From the NCBI GenBank assembly GCA_041481895.1, contig JBGPCQ010000185.1:1-5780 (forward strand): a stretch of DNA of 5,780 nt. Reading direction: 5' to 3'. Of the stretch, positions 1 to 5,780 are shown piece by piece (the first letter of the stretch is position 1; the number at the start of each line of letters is the position of its first letter). The notes below the pieces were generated by a model. The model saw nothing but the letters and a program-made list of their open reading frames with translations, was not told where the DNA came from and searched no databases. The position numbers and the translations under genes were made by a program. The DNA comes from JAMPXD01 sp041481895. Its GTDB lineage: Bacteria; Desulfobacterota; Desulfuromonadia; Geobacterales; Geobacteraceae.

Positions 1-6
1 CGGAAC

Positions 7-10
7 GAGG
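7..10 (+). promoter_or_regulatory. Shine-Dalgarno site for the aminotransferase gene
   Basis: The GAGG core (within ACGAGG) sits 8 bases before the ATG at 19. It overlaps the alternative GTG at 10 and is too far (17 bases) from the next in-frame ATG at 28. It therefore selects position 19 as the start. Confidence 0.6.
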
Positions 11-18
11 TGTTAACA

Positions 19-1107
19 ATGATTCCAATGGTTGACCTGAGGACACAGTATCTGCAGATCAAGGATGAGATCGACAACGGGATTCTTGAAGTACTCGATA
101 AAACCCAGTTTATCCTCGGCCCCAATGTGAATGCCTTTGAAAGCGAAGCTGCTGCCTATCTGGGTGCAAAGCATGCCGTGGCGGTCGCGTCAGGCACCGA
201 CGCTCTCCACCTTGCGCTTGCGGCGGCGGGGATCGGGGAGGGGGACGAGGTCATTACCTCTCCATTTACCTTCATTGCCACTGCCGAGGCGATCCGTTAC
301 GTGGGGGCGACCCCGGTCTTTGTGGACATTGATCCGAATACCTTCAACATTGATCCCTCCGCCATCGAGTCCGCCGTCACCCCGAGGACTCGGGCCGTCC
401 TGCCGGTCCACCTGTTCGGCCAGCCGGCTGACATGGAACGGATCGAGGGCATTTGTGCACGGCATGGACTACTTCTTGTCGAGGACTGCGCCCAGTCATT
501 CGGTGCTGCAGCCGGAGGACGGATGACCGGTTCGATAGGCGCCCTGGGCTGTTTCAGTTTTTTCCCGAGCAAGAACCTCGGCTGCTATGGTGACGGCGGG
601 ATGGTGACGACTAATTCGGACGAACTGGCGGAACAGCTCAAGGTATTGCGCAATCACGGGTGCAAGGTGCGTTACCACCATTCGGTAATCGGCTATAACA
701 GTCGTCTCGACGAAATTCAGGCAGTCATCCTCAGGGTGAAGCTGAAGCGGATCAGGGAGTATAGTGAAGGACGCAGGAGAGTAGCCCATCTCTACAGCGA
801 ACTTCTCCAGGGGAGTGCAGTGACTCCTCCCTGCGAAGATGGCAAAGGCGTCCATGTCTACCACCAGTATACGGTGCTGACAGACCGTCGCGACGCGATC
901 ATGGCAGCCCTGACCTCTGCCGGGATCGCCTCGGCGATCTATTATCCGATTCCACTCCATTGCCAGGATGTCTTTGCTGACGAATTCAAGGGGGTATCCC
1001 TGCCTGTATCTGAAGATACGGCACACCGGTGCATGTCGCTCCCCATCTTCCCGGAAATGACGGATGAGCAGGTAAGGGAAGTGGTCGGGGTAATACGACA
1101 GTTTTGA
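19..1107 (+). CDS. gnnB: DegT/DnrJ/EryC1/StrS-family UDP-sugar 3-aminotransferase, probable GnnB of lipid A synthesis
   Basis: A PLP-dependent enzyme of 362 residues that probably transfers an amino group from glutamate to C3 of a UDP-3-keto-GlcNAc. Visible fold-type I hallmarks are SGTDAL (S58-L63) for cofactor phosphate binding, EDCAQSFG with D156 and Q159, the Schiff-base lysine K185 in FFPSKNLG followed by CYGDGG, and YNSRLDEIQ with N227 and R229. It closely resembles my memory of WbpE of Pseudomonas, a C3 aminotransferase with the same K185 numbering. Because lpxB follows, the role is more likely that of GnnB, which with the dehydrogenase GnnA makes UDP-GlcNAc3N for LpxA in Acidithiobacillus ferrooxidans. 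The ATG at 19 is chosen over the GTG at 10 because a GAGG lies 8 bases upstream and the resulting N-terminus (MIPMVDLR) fits the family. The family call is near certain. The GnnB role is inferred at about 0.75; O-antigen sugar synthesis is the alternative. Confidence 0.9.
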   Translation: MIPMVDLRTQYLQIKDEIDNGILEVLDKTQFILGPNVNAFESEAAAYLGAKHAVAVASGTDALHLALAAAGIGEGDEVITSPFTFIATAEAIRYVGATPVFVDIDPNTFNIDPSAIESAVTPRTRAVLPVHLFGQPADMERIEGICARHGLLLVEDCAQSFGAAAGGRMTGSIGALGCFSFFPSKNLGCYGDGGMVTTNSDELAEQLKVLRNHGCKVRYHHSVIGYNSRLDEIQAVILRVKLKRIREYSEGRRRVAHLYSELLQGSAVTPPCEDGKGVHVYHQYTVLTDRRDAIMAALTSAGIASAIYYPIPLHCQDVFADEFKGVSLPVSEDTAHRCMSLPIFPEMTDEQVREVVGVIRQF

Positions 1108-1194
1108 GTTTCGAGTTCAGAGTTTCGAGTTGGAACCCATAGCTTTCAACCCGAAACTCTTCAGGCCCGCTGTCTGGGTCGAAACACGAAACTT
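1106..1194. repeat. Nested inverted repeat built from a TTTCGAGTT-type unit, filling the gnnB-lpxB gap
   Basis: The 12-mer GAGTTTCGAGTT occurs twice in tandem (1106-1117 and 1120-1131; period 14). Complementary CGAAACT-type copies follow at 1152-1160 and 1180-1194. The second copy folds with the nearer complement: 1119-1135 pairs with 1144-1160, giving 17 positions with one mismatch (A1128/C1151), one G-T wobble (G1133/T1146) and an 8-base loop. The first copy pairs with the farther complement: 1107-1113 with 1187-1193, continuing through 1115-1117 with 1183-1185 after one mismatch. The structure begins in the gnnB stop codon and ends where the lpxB Shine-Dalgarno begins. No T tract follows either stem, so it is not a standard terminator. 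I recall similar TTTCGAG-rich intergenic runs in Geobacter-like genomes, which suggests a dispersed repeat family; this was not checked. Confidence 0.8.
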
Positions 1195-1201
1195 GGGGTG
1201 A
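1195..1201 (+). promoter_or_regulatory. Shine-Dalgarno site for lpxB that supports its TTG start
   Basis: GGGGTGA ends 4 bases before the TTG at 1206 (7 bases from the last G of the GGGG run). No comparable purine run precedes the in-frame ATG at 1221, where only a weak AAACGG is present. The site directly abuts the outer arm of the upstream inverted repeat. Confidence 0.6.
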
Positions 1202-1205
1202 ATAT

Positions 1206-2354
1206 TTGAATAAACGGATCATGATCGTTGCCGGTGAGGCTTCGGGCGATCTCCACGGTGCAAACCTGGTGAGGGAAGTCCGAAAACTCAATCCCGGCCT
1301 TTTTTTCTTCGGTATCGGCGGTCCGCGCATGAGGGAGGCGGGAGTCGAGACCCTTGTAGATGCCTCTCAGATGGCGGTAGTCGGCCTTGTGGAGGTAATA
1401 GCCCATTTCGGCATTATCAGCCATGCCTACTTTACCCTGAAGAAGATCATCGCGACCGCCCCGCCTGACCTCCTGATTCTCATCGATTACCCGGATTTCA
1501 ATCTGAGAATTGCCAGGCTGGCCAAACGGGCGGGGGTCAGGGTCCTCTACTACATCAGTCCCCAGGTATGGGCATGGCGGGTGGGAAGGGTAAAAAAGAT
1601 CGGCCGGGTTGTTGACCGGATGGCTGTCGTGTTTCCCTTTGAAGTCCCGTTCTACGAAAGGGAGGGGGTGCCGGTCACTTTCGTCGGCCATCCGTTGGTC
1701 GATACGGCTCGCCCCTCCATGTGCCGGACTGAAGCGCAGGCCCTTTTCGGCCTTGACCCGGCCCGGAAAACGGTCGGTCTTTTCCCCGGGAGCCGCATCC
1801 ACGAGATCGAAAGGCTTCTCCCGGTCATCCGGGAGTCCGCTGAGATCCTGAAAGAACGCTTCCCGGACCTGCAGTTCATTCTGCCGCTTGCCTCCAGCCT
1901 CAGTTGCGCAGATATCGCACCGCATCTCCAGTCCACCGGTCTTGACATCAAAATTGTGGAAGAACGCGGGTATGATGTCATGCAGGTCTGCGATGCCATC
2001 ATTACCGTATCCGGTACGGTAACCCTTGAAATTGCCCTGCTGGGGGTGCCGATGGTGATAATCTACCGGGTCTCTCCTTTTACCTACGCAGTCGGCAAAC
2101 GTCTCATCAAGGTGGATCATATAGGCATCTGCAATATCGTTGCGGGTGAACGGGTCGTGAAGGAACTGCTCCAGGAGGAAGCGGAGCCGGTCCTGATTGC
2201 GGATGAAATTGAGAAGATACTGACTGATCCGGCCTATGCCGCATCCATCAGGGACAGGCTTGCCGCAGTGAGAGGAAAGCTGGGGAGCGAGGGAGGGTCG
2301 GCGCGGGTCGCACAACTGGCTCTCGCAATGCTTGCTGCCGGAGAGAACGGATAA
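1206..2354 (+). CDS. lpxB: Lipid-A-disaccharide synthase LpxB
   Basis: A GT19 glycosyltransferase that condenses UDP-diacyl-glucosamine (or its 3-amino analogue) with lipid X to form the beta-1,6 lipid A disaccharide at the inner membrane. The 382 residues match the length of E. coli LpxB. Family motifs appear in order: VAGEASGD (8-15), FFGIGGPRM (34-42), VGLVEV (59-64), LIDYPDFN (92-99), YISPQVWAW (116-124), FVGHPLVD (159-166), FPGSRIHEI (193-201) and VSGTVTLE (268-275). With a four-residue offset, D94 and R197 correspond to the functionally important D98 and R201 of the E. coli enzyme. The start is TTG; the N-terminus it gives (MNKRIMIVAGE) fits the family. An ATG at 1221 would still keep the first motif but lacks a good ribosome site. 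The stop lies one base before the msbA ATG, so coupled translation is likely. Confidence 0.97.
   Translation: MNKRIMIVAGEASGDLHGANLVREVRKLNPGLFFFGIGGPRMREAGVETLVDASQMAVVGLVEVIAHFGIISHAYFTLKKIIATAPPDLLILIDYPDFNLRIARLAKRAGVRVLYYISPQVWAWRVGRVKKIGRVVDRMAVVFPFEVPFYEREGVPVTFVGHPLVDTARPSMCRTEAQALFGLDPARKTVGLFPGSRIHEIERLLPVIRESAEILKERFPDLQFILPLASSLSCADIAPHLQSTGLDIKIVEERGYDVMQVCDAIITVSGTVTLEIALLGVPMVIIYRVSPFTYAVGKRLIKVDHIGICNIVAGERVVKELLQEEAEPVLIADEIEKILTDPAYAASIRDRLAAVRGKLGSEGGSARVAQLALAMLAAGENG
2340..2345 (+). promoter_or_regulatory. Shine-Dalgarno site for msbA inside the end of lpxB
   Basis: GGAGAG lies in the last codons of lpxB, 10 bases before the ATG at 2356. It supports that ATG over the in-frame upstream TTG at 2332, which would add eight residues not expected for the family. 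Confidence 0.5.
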
Positions 2355-2355
2355 C

Positions 2356-4080
2356 ATGGAATCATTGAAACGTCTTTTACATTACAGTCGTCCCTACTGG
2401 TGGCGAATAGTCATTGCCGCGCTGGCTTCACTTACCGTTGGCGGTATGGACGGTGTCTTCGCCTACCTGTCGGGCCGTATCGTCAAGCAGCTTTTCATTC
2501 AAAAAAACTGGCAAATTCTCGGCTACCTGCCGCTGGCCATCATCATCATCTTCCTCGTCAGAGGCCTGGGTCGTTATGTCAACGACTATTTTATCCGGAC
2601 CGCCGGCCAGCTGGCAATCCAGGACATTCGCAACGAGGTCTATCGCCGGAATATCCACCTTAGTCTCGGTTTTTTCGGCCGGCATCCGATCGGGGCTCTC
2701 ATGTCGCGGATCATGAATGACGTGAGCATGATGCAAGAGGGGGTAGCCAACGTCATCACCGGTATTTTTCGCGACGGCTTCGGCGCCCTTTTCCTCCTCG
2801 GAGTCATCTTTTATCTTAACTGGAAACTGGCAATTATCGCTTTTTTCGTACTTCCCGCCACCATCTATCCGGCCCAGAAAATCGGTCGCCGTATCAAGAA
2901 CCTTGCCCGCGAAAGCCAGGGGCGGTTGGGTACCCTGACGAGTATTCTGCAGGAGAGCTACACGGGAATCAAGGTGCTCAAGGCTTTCGGCCTCGAGGAA
3001 CGCGAGATCGGCAAATTTAGCGCCGCCAACCGGGAGTTTTACGGCTTTATCCGCAAGGGGATCAAATATGAGGGGCTTTCGGTACCGATAATGGAGGTCC
3101 TTACTTCTTTCGGCGTTGCCGGCGTCTTTTGGGCGGGACTCTACATGGTTTCGCGCGGGACGCTGCAGCCCGAGGATCTGCTCTCCTTTGTTGCCTCCAT
3201 GGTACTCCTCTTCAACCCGGTGAAAAAACTCAGCAGTTCCTACAATACTCTGCAACGCTGCCTTGGAGCTGCGGAGAGGGTATTGGAGATTATCGACGAA
3301 AAACCGGAAATAGTTGATCCTGCTCACCCCGTCGAGTTGTTGCAGTACAGGGGGGCCGTGGATTTTATGGGAGTTTCCTTCCGTTACAATGACCACGATG
3401 AGTGGATTCTGAGAAATATCAACCTTACTGCCCGTACGGGAGATGTCATCGCTCTGGTCGGGCCTTCAGGTGGCGGGAAGACGACCCTGGTATCACTCAT
3501 CCCCAGGTTTTATGATGTGATTGAAGGGGAGGTCCGTATTGACGGAATTGATATCCGGAGCATCAAGCTTGCAGATATCATGAGGCAGATTGCCCTGGTT
3601 GACCAGGAAACCATCCTCTTTAATGACACCATTGCCAACAACATCAAGTACGGCAAGACCGAAGCAAGCCGGAACGAGGTGGAATCGGCCGCCCGGGCGG
3701 CTTTTGCCCATGAGTTCATCATGGAAATGCCGGACGGCTACCAGACCTCCATCGGCGATCGGGGTATCCGTCTTTCCGGCGGGCAGCGCCAGAGGCTCTG
3801 TATTGCCCGGGCGATCCTCAAGAATGCTCCGATTCTGATCCTTGACGAGGCTACCAGTGCCCTTGATACGGAAAGCGAACAGATGGTGCAGAACGCCCTG
3901 AATAATCTCATGGCGAACCGGACCACCTTCGTTATCGCGCACCGGCTCTCCACCATTCTCAATGCGGATAGAATAGTGGTAATAGACCAGGGGATGATTG
4001 CCGAAGAGGGGACCCATGAGCAGCTGATCGGGCAGTCGGGCCTCTACAAAAAACTCTATGAGATGCAGTTCCAGGTTTGA
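2356..4080 (+). CDS. msbA: Lipid A export ATP-binding/permease protein MsbA
   Basis: A type IV ABC exporter half-transporter of 574 residues (E. coli MsbA has 582). It works as a homodimer in the inner membrane and flips core-lipid A to the periplasmic leaflet. Six hydrophobic segments are visible at roughly 17-38, 53-73, 133-153, 157-175, 244-265 and 273-290. The nucleotide-binding domain follows, with Walker A GPSGGGKTT (369-377, K375), Q-loop VDQE (Q417), signature LSGGQ (473-477), Walker B ILILDEAT (D497, E498) and H-loop H529, so all ATPase residues are intact. By sequence alone it could be another multidrug-type exporter, but its place between lpxB and Kdo transferase makes lipid A the natural substrate. 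It starts one base after the lpxB stop, and its TGA overlaps the next ATG by one base. Confidence 0.93.
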   Translation: MESLKRLLHYSRPYWWRIVIAALASLTVGGMDGVFAYLSGRIVKQLFIQKNWQILGYLPLAIIIIFLVRGLGRYVNDYFIRTAGQLAIQDIRNEVYRRNIHLSLGFFGRHPIGALMSRIMNDVSMMQEGVANVITGIFRDGFGALFLLGVIFYLNWKLAIIAFFVLPATIYPAQKIGRRIKNLARESQGRLGTLTSILQESYTGIKVLKAFGLEEREIGKFSAANREFYGFIRKGIKYEGLSVPIMEVLTSFGVAGVFWAGLYMVSRGTLQPEDLLSFVASMVLLFNPVKKLSSSYNTLQRCLGAAERVLEIIDEKPEIVDPAHPVELLQYRGAVDFMGVSFRYNDHDEWILRNINLTARTGDVIALVGPSGGGKTTLVSLIPRFYDVIEGEVRIDGIDIRSIKLADIMRQIALVDQETILFNDTIANNIKYGKTEASRNEVESAARAAFAHEFIMEMPDGYQTSIGDRGIRLSGGQRQRLCIARAILKNAPILILDEATSALDTESEQMVQNALNNLMANRTTFVIAHRLSTILNADRIVVIDQGMIAEEGTHEQLIGQSGLYKKLYEMQFQV

Positions 4081-4745
4081 TGAGAGAATATCTGAAAACG
4101 CAAAAAAAGCGGCTTGCCGCCGGTATCCTGCCGAAGCTGATCTACCTCGTCATCCGTGGACTCTATGCCACCATGAGGGTGCGGATAATCGGCGGCGATA
4201 TCCCCCATGCCTTTCATGTCCGGGGTGAAGGGTTGATCAACGTATTCTGGCACGCCAGGCTGCTGCTGCTCCCCTTTGCCTACACAGGGGGGGATACTCC
4301 CCATATTTTGATCAGCAGCCATGGGGACGGAGAGATCATCGCCAACGTGATGAAGTGTTTCGGCTTCAGCCTGGTTCGCGGTTCCTCGTCAAAAAGGGGA
4401 AAGGAAGCCCTTCAGGAGATGGTGCAACTGGCCAGGAATAACCGTGACCTGGGGATTACCCCTGACGGTCCCCGAGGCCCCGCCGAGGTGGTTAAGCCCG
4501 GGGTCGCCCTCCTGGGGCGGTTGACGGGGAGGCCGGTTATCCCTCTCGCGTATTCCTGTTCATGGGCAAAACGCATCGCCAGTTGGGACCGGTTCATGCT
4601 CCCGTACCCTTTCTCCCGGGGGGTGATTGTCTGGGGAGAACCCCTCTACTGCCGTGAAGGAGAACATGCAGAGGTTTTCCGGCAGAGGATAGAACAGGCC
4701 CTGCGGGAGACAACAGCGAAGGCCGACGGATATTTCCGGCCATGA
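4080..4745 (+). CDS. DUF374-family lysophospholipid acyltransferase-like protein, candidate lipid A late acyltransferase (LpxJ-like)
   Basis: A 221-residue protein recognised as the DUF374 branch of the LPLAT superfamily. Motifs are VFWHARLLL (55-63), ISSHGDGEIIA (78-88), VRGSSSKRG (99-107) and ITPDGPRGP (126-134), then a PVIPLAY strand (152-158) and a WDRF-LPYPFSRG segment (169-181). The N-terminus has a basic stretch and a weak hydrophobic segment (about 15-30), which fits peripheral or single-anchor membrane attachment. As I recall, the Helicobacter/Campylobacter lipid A late acyltransferase LpxJ belongs to this family and, unlike LpxM, can act before Kdo addition. The place between msbA and waaA suggests a similar lipid A or Kdo-lipid A substrate here, but the acyl donor and position cannot be read from sequence. 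ATG at 4080 overlaps the msbA TGA and has only a weak CCAGG upstream, so it probably depends on coupled translation. Family call about 0.9, lipid A role about 0.65. Confidence 0.88.
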   Translation: MREYLKTQKKRLAAGILPKLIYLVIRGLYATMRVRIIGGDIPHAFHVRGEGLINVFWHARLLLLPFAYTGGDTPHILISSHGDGEIIANVMKCFGFSLVRGSSSKRGKEALQEMVQLARNNRDLGITPDGPRGPAEVVKPGVALLGRLTGRPVIPLAYSCSWAKRIASWDRFMLPYPFSRGVIVWGEPLYCREGEHAEVFRQRIEQALRETTAKADGYFRP

Positions 4746-5780
4746 TCCATCTTCTCTATGAAATAGTCCTGCGGCTGGCCGCCCTGTTCTTTGTGCCGTA
4801 CCATTTTTACCGTTCCGTGGAGAGAAAAAGGCCGGCTGCACTTGCCGAACGTTTTGGGGCGATTGCTGCGCACGAACTCGCGGCAGTCGAGGGGAACAGA
4901 CCCATATGGGTGCACGTCGTTTCCGTGGGAGAGACCATTGCCGCAAAGCCTCTGCTCAAGGCGCTCAGGGAAAAATTTCCCGACCGGAAGATCGTCATCT
5001 CCAACGTAACCGAGACCGGGCGGAGTGTGGCTCTGAAGCTTGCCGAAGCTGACCTCTGCATCTATTTTCCCTTCGATTTCGGCTTTGCCGTCAGGAGAAC
5101 TCTCTCAAGCATCCAGCCTGCGATCATACTGGTCGTCGAGACCGAGATATGGCCGAATTTCCTTCGAGCGGCACGTCAGATGGGCATCCCAGCGGTAATG
5201 GTCAACGGGAGGATATCAGATAGTTCTTTTGGGCGCTATCTTCGCCTCAGGTGGTTTTTCCGCCCCATCCTGGGAGACTTTGCATGGTTCTGCATGCAGA
5301 CCGGCGAGGATGCGCGGCGTATTGTCGCCATGGGAGCTCCTGCCGAAAGGGTTGAAGTTTCCGGGAACCTCAAGTACGACCTCCCGGTCACCGTTGTTTC
5401 GCCGGCTCAAAAAGATGAAATCAGGGACGCCTTCTTCCTCCCTTCCGGCATTGCCGTTTTTACCGCAGGGAGCACCCATCAGGGTGAGGATGAACAGCTG
5501 ATTTCCGCTTACCGGCGTCTTATCGGCGCAGGAAAGAAAGTCTTTATGGTCCTGGTGCCGCGCCATCCCGAGAGGGCGGCCCAGGTGGCCGAACTCCTGA
5601 AGCAGGAAAACATGGCTTTTACCCTGAGGTCCGACATCAATGGCCGCACGGGCCCGTTTTCTCCTGGTGAGGTCCTCCTGGTGGACACCGTTGGCGAACT
5701 GATGAGATTCTATGCGGTGTCCGACGTGGTGTTCGTCGGAGGAAGCCTCGTGCCGACCGGAGGCCATAATATTCTCGAGC
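4742..5780 (+). CDS. waaA: 3-deoxy-D-manno-octulosonic acid (Kdo) transferase WaaA/KdtA, 3' end beyond the window
   Basis: A GT30 enzyme that transfers Kdo from CMP-Kdo to the lipid A precursor at the cytoplasmic face of the inner membrane. The first 346 codons are present and open to the edge; E. coli WaaA has about 425 residues, so roughly 80 are missing. An N-terminal hydrophobic anchor spans about 4-22. Family motifs are HVVSVGE (58-64; E64 matches the proposed catalytic base), NVTETG (88-93), VETEIWPN (132-139), VNGRISDSSFGRY (154-166), GNLKYD (208-213), AGSTHQGE (242-249), LVPRHPERA (271-279), VLLVDTVGEL (311-320) and FVGGSLVPTGGHN (331-343). The frame was followed from start to edge without a stop or frameshift. 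ATG overlaps the preceding stop as ATGA and has no strong ribosome site, so coupling is likely. Whether it adds one or two Kdo residues cannot be told from sequence. Confidence 0.95.
   Translation, partial: MIHLLYEIVLRLAALFFVPYHFYRSVERKRPAALAERFGAIAAHELAAVEGNRPIWVHVVSVGETIAAKPLLKALREKFPDRKIVISNVTETGRSVALKLAEADLCIYFPFDFGFAVRRTLSSIQPAIILVVETEIWPNFLRAARQMGIPAVMVNGRISDSSFGRYLRLRWFFRPILGDFAWFCMQTGEDARRIVAMGAPAERVEVSGNLKYDLPVTVVSPAQKDEIRDAFFLPSGIAVFTAGSTHQGEDEQLISAYRRLIGAGKKVFMVLVPRHPERAAQVAELLKQENMAFTLRSDINGRTGPFSPGEVLLVDTVGELMRFYAVSDVVFVGGSLVPTGGHNILE

Noticed and set aside
1119..1165. Possible Rho-independent terminator after gnnB
   Set aside because: The stem is strong, but the bases after it read TCAGGCCCGC and contain no T tract. 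On the opposite strand no T tract follows either. It is better described as an inverted repeat.
1139..1206. Possible promoter for lpxB, from AT-rich bits such as GAATATT near 1200
   Set aside because: No -35-like hexamer stands at the right spacing, and the candidate -10 overlaps the ribosome-binding region.
2002..2022. Inverted repeat TTACCGT/ACGGTAA with a 7-base spacer inside lpxB
   Set aside because: It encodes the conserved TVSGTVT segment, in which the repeated Thr-Val codons produce the symmetry. No regulatory context is visible.
986..2357. Long reverse-strand open frames across gnnB, lpxB and msbA
   Set aside because: They lie antisense to genes with clear family motifs, show no recognisable domains and have compositions expected of GC-rich shadow frames. 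One includes peptide LETLNSKLKT, which is only the translated intergenic repeat.
2536..2547. Short ATC microsatellite in msbA
   Set aside because: It encodes four isoleucines in the second membrane segment. It is too short and too well explained by the protein to suggest phase variation.
1..3681. Shared 12-mer CGGAACGAGGTG at positions 1-12 and 3670-3681
   Set aside because: One copy is a ribosome-site region and the other is coding sequence for conserved-length msbA. The flanks do not match, so it is probably coincidence.
3688..3701. Perfect 14-bp palindrome centred on CCCGGG inside msbA
   Set aside because: It lies in well-conserved coding sequence rich in Ala and Arg codons (GCC, CGG, GCG), where GC-only palindromes arise by chance. 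No second copy was seen in the window.

Overview
The window is a compact, one-directional cluster for lipid A and inner-core lipopolysaccharide (LPS) biosynthesis from a Gram-negative bacterium. Five genes lie on the + strand in this order: a DegT-family sugar-nucleotide aminotransferase (best read as gnnB), lpxB, msbA, a DUF374-type acyltransferase and a truncated waaA/kdtA. Moderately high GC, the gene order and the style of the intergenic repeat suggest a deltaproteobacterial lineage, probably Geobacter-like (Desulfuromonadia). That placement is an inference from remembered gene orders, not a computed assignment.

Layout. Positions 19-1107 encode the PLP-dependent aminotransferase. Positions 1108-1205 are the only real gap and hold a nested inverted repeat built from a TTTCGAGTT-like unit. 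It starts inside the stop codon of the first gene and ends directly against the Shine-Dalgarno sequence of lpxB. From 1206 onward the genes are packed: lpxB (TTG start) is followed one base later by msbA, msbA overlaps the acyltransferase gene by one base (TGATG), and that gene overlaps waaA by four bases (ATGA). waaA runs off the right edge after 346 codons. No RNA gene, CRISPR array, insertion sequence or intrinsic terminator was found, and no gap exceeds 300 bases.

How the genes work together. The aminotransferase probably makes the 3-amino UDP-sugar that an upstream, unseen LpxA would acylate. LpxB joins two acylated sugars into the disaccharide core. WaaA adds Kdo on the cytoplasmic face of the inner membrane. 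The DUF374 protein is a candidate late acyltransferase, and MsbA flips the finished core-lipid A. The main biological prediction is that this organism makes lipid A on a 2,3-diamino-2,3-dideoxyglucose backbone with amide-linked primary acyl chains, finished by a non-LpxL/LpxM acyltransferase. All components belong to known families. I did not find evidence of a wholly new system.
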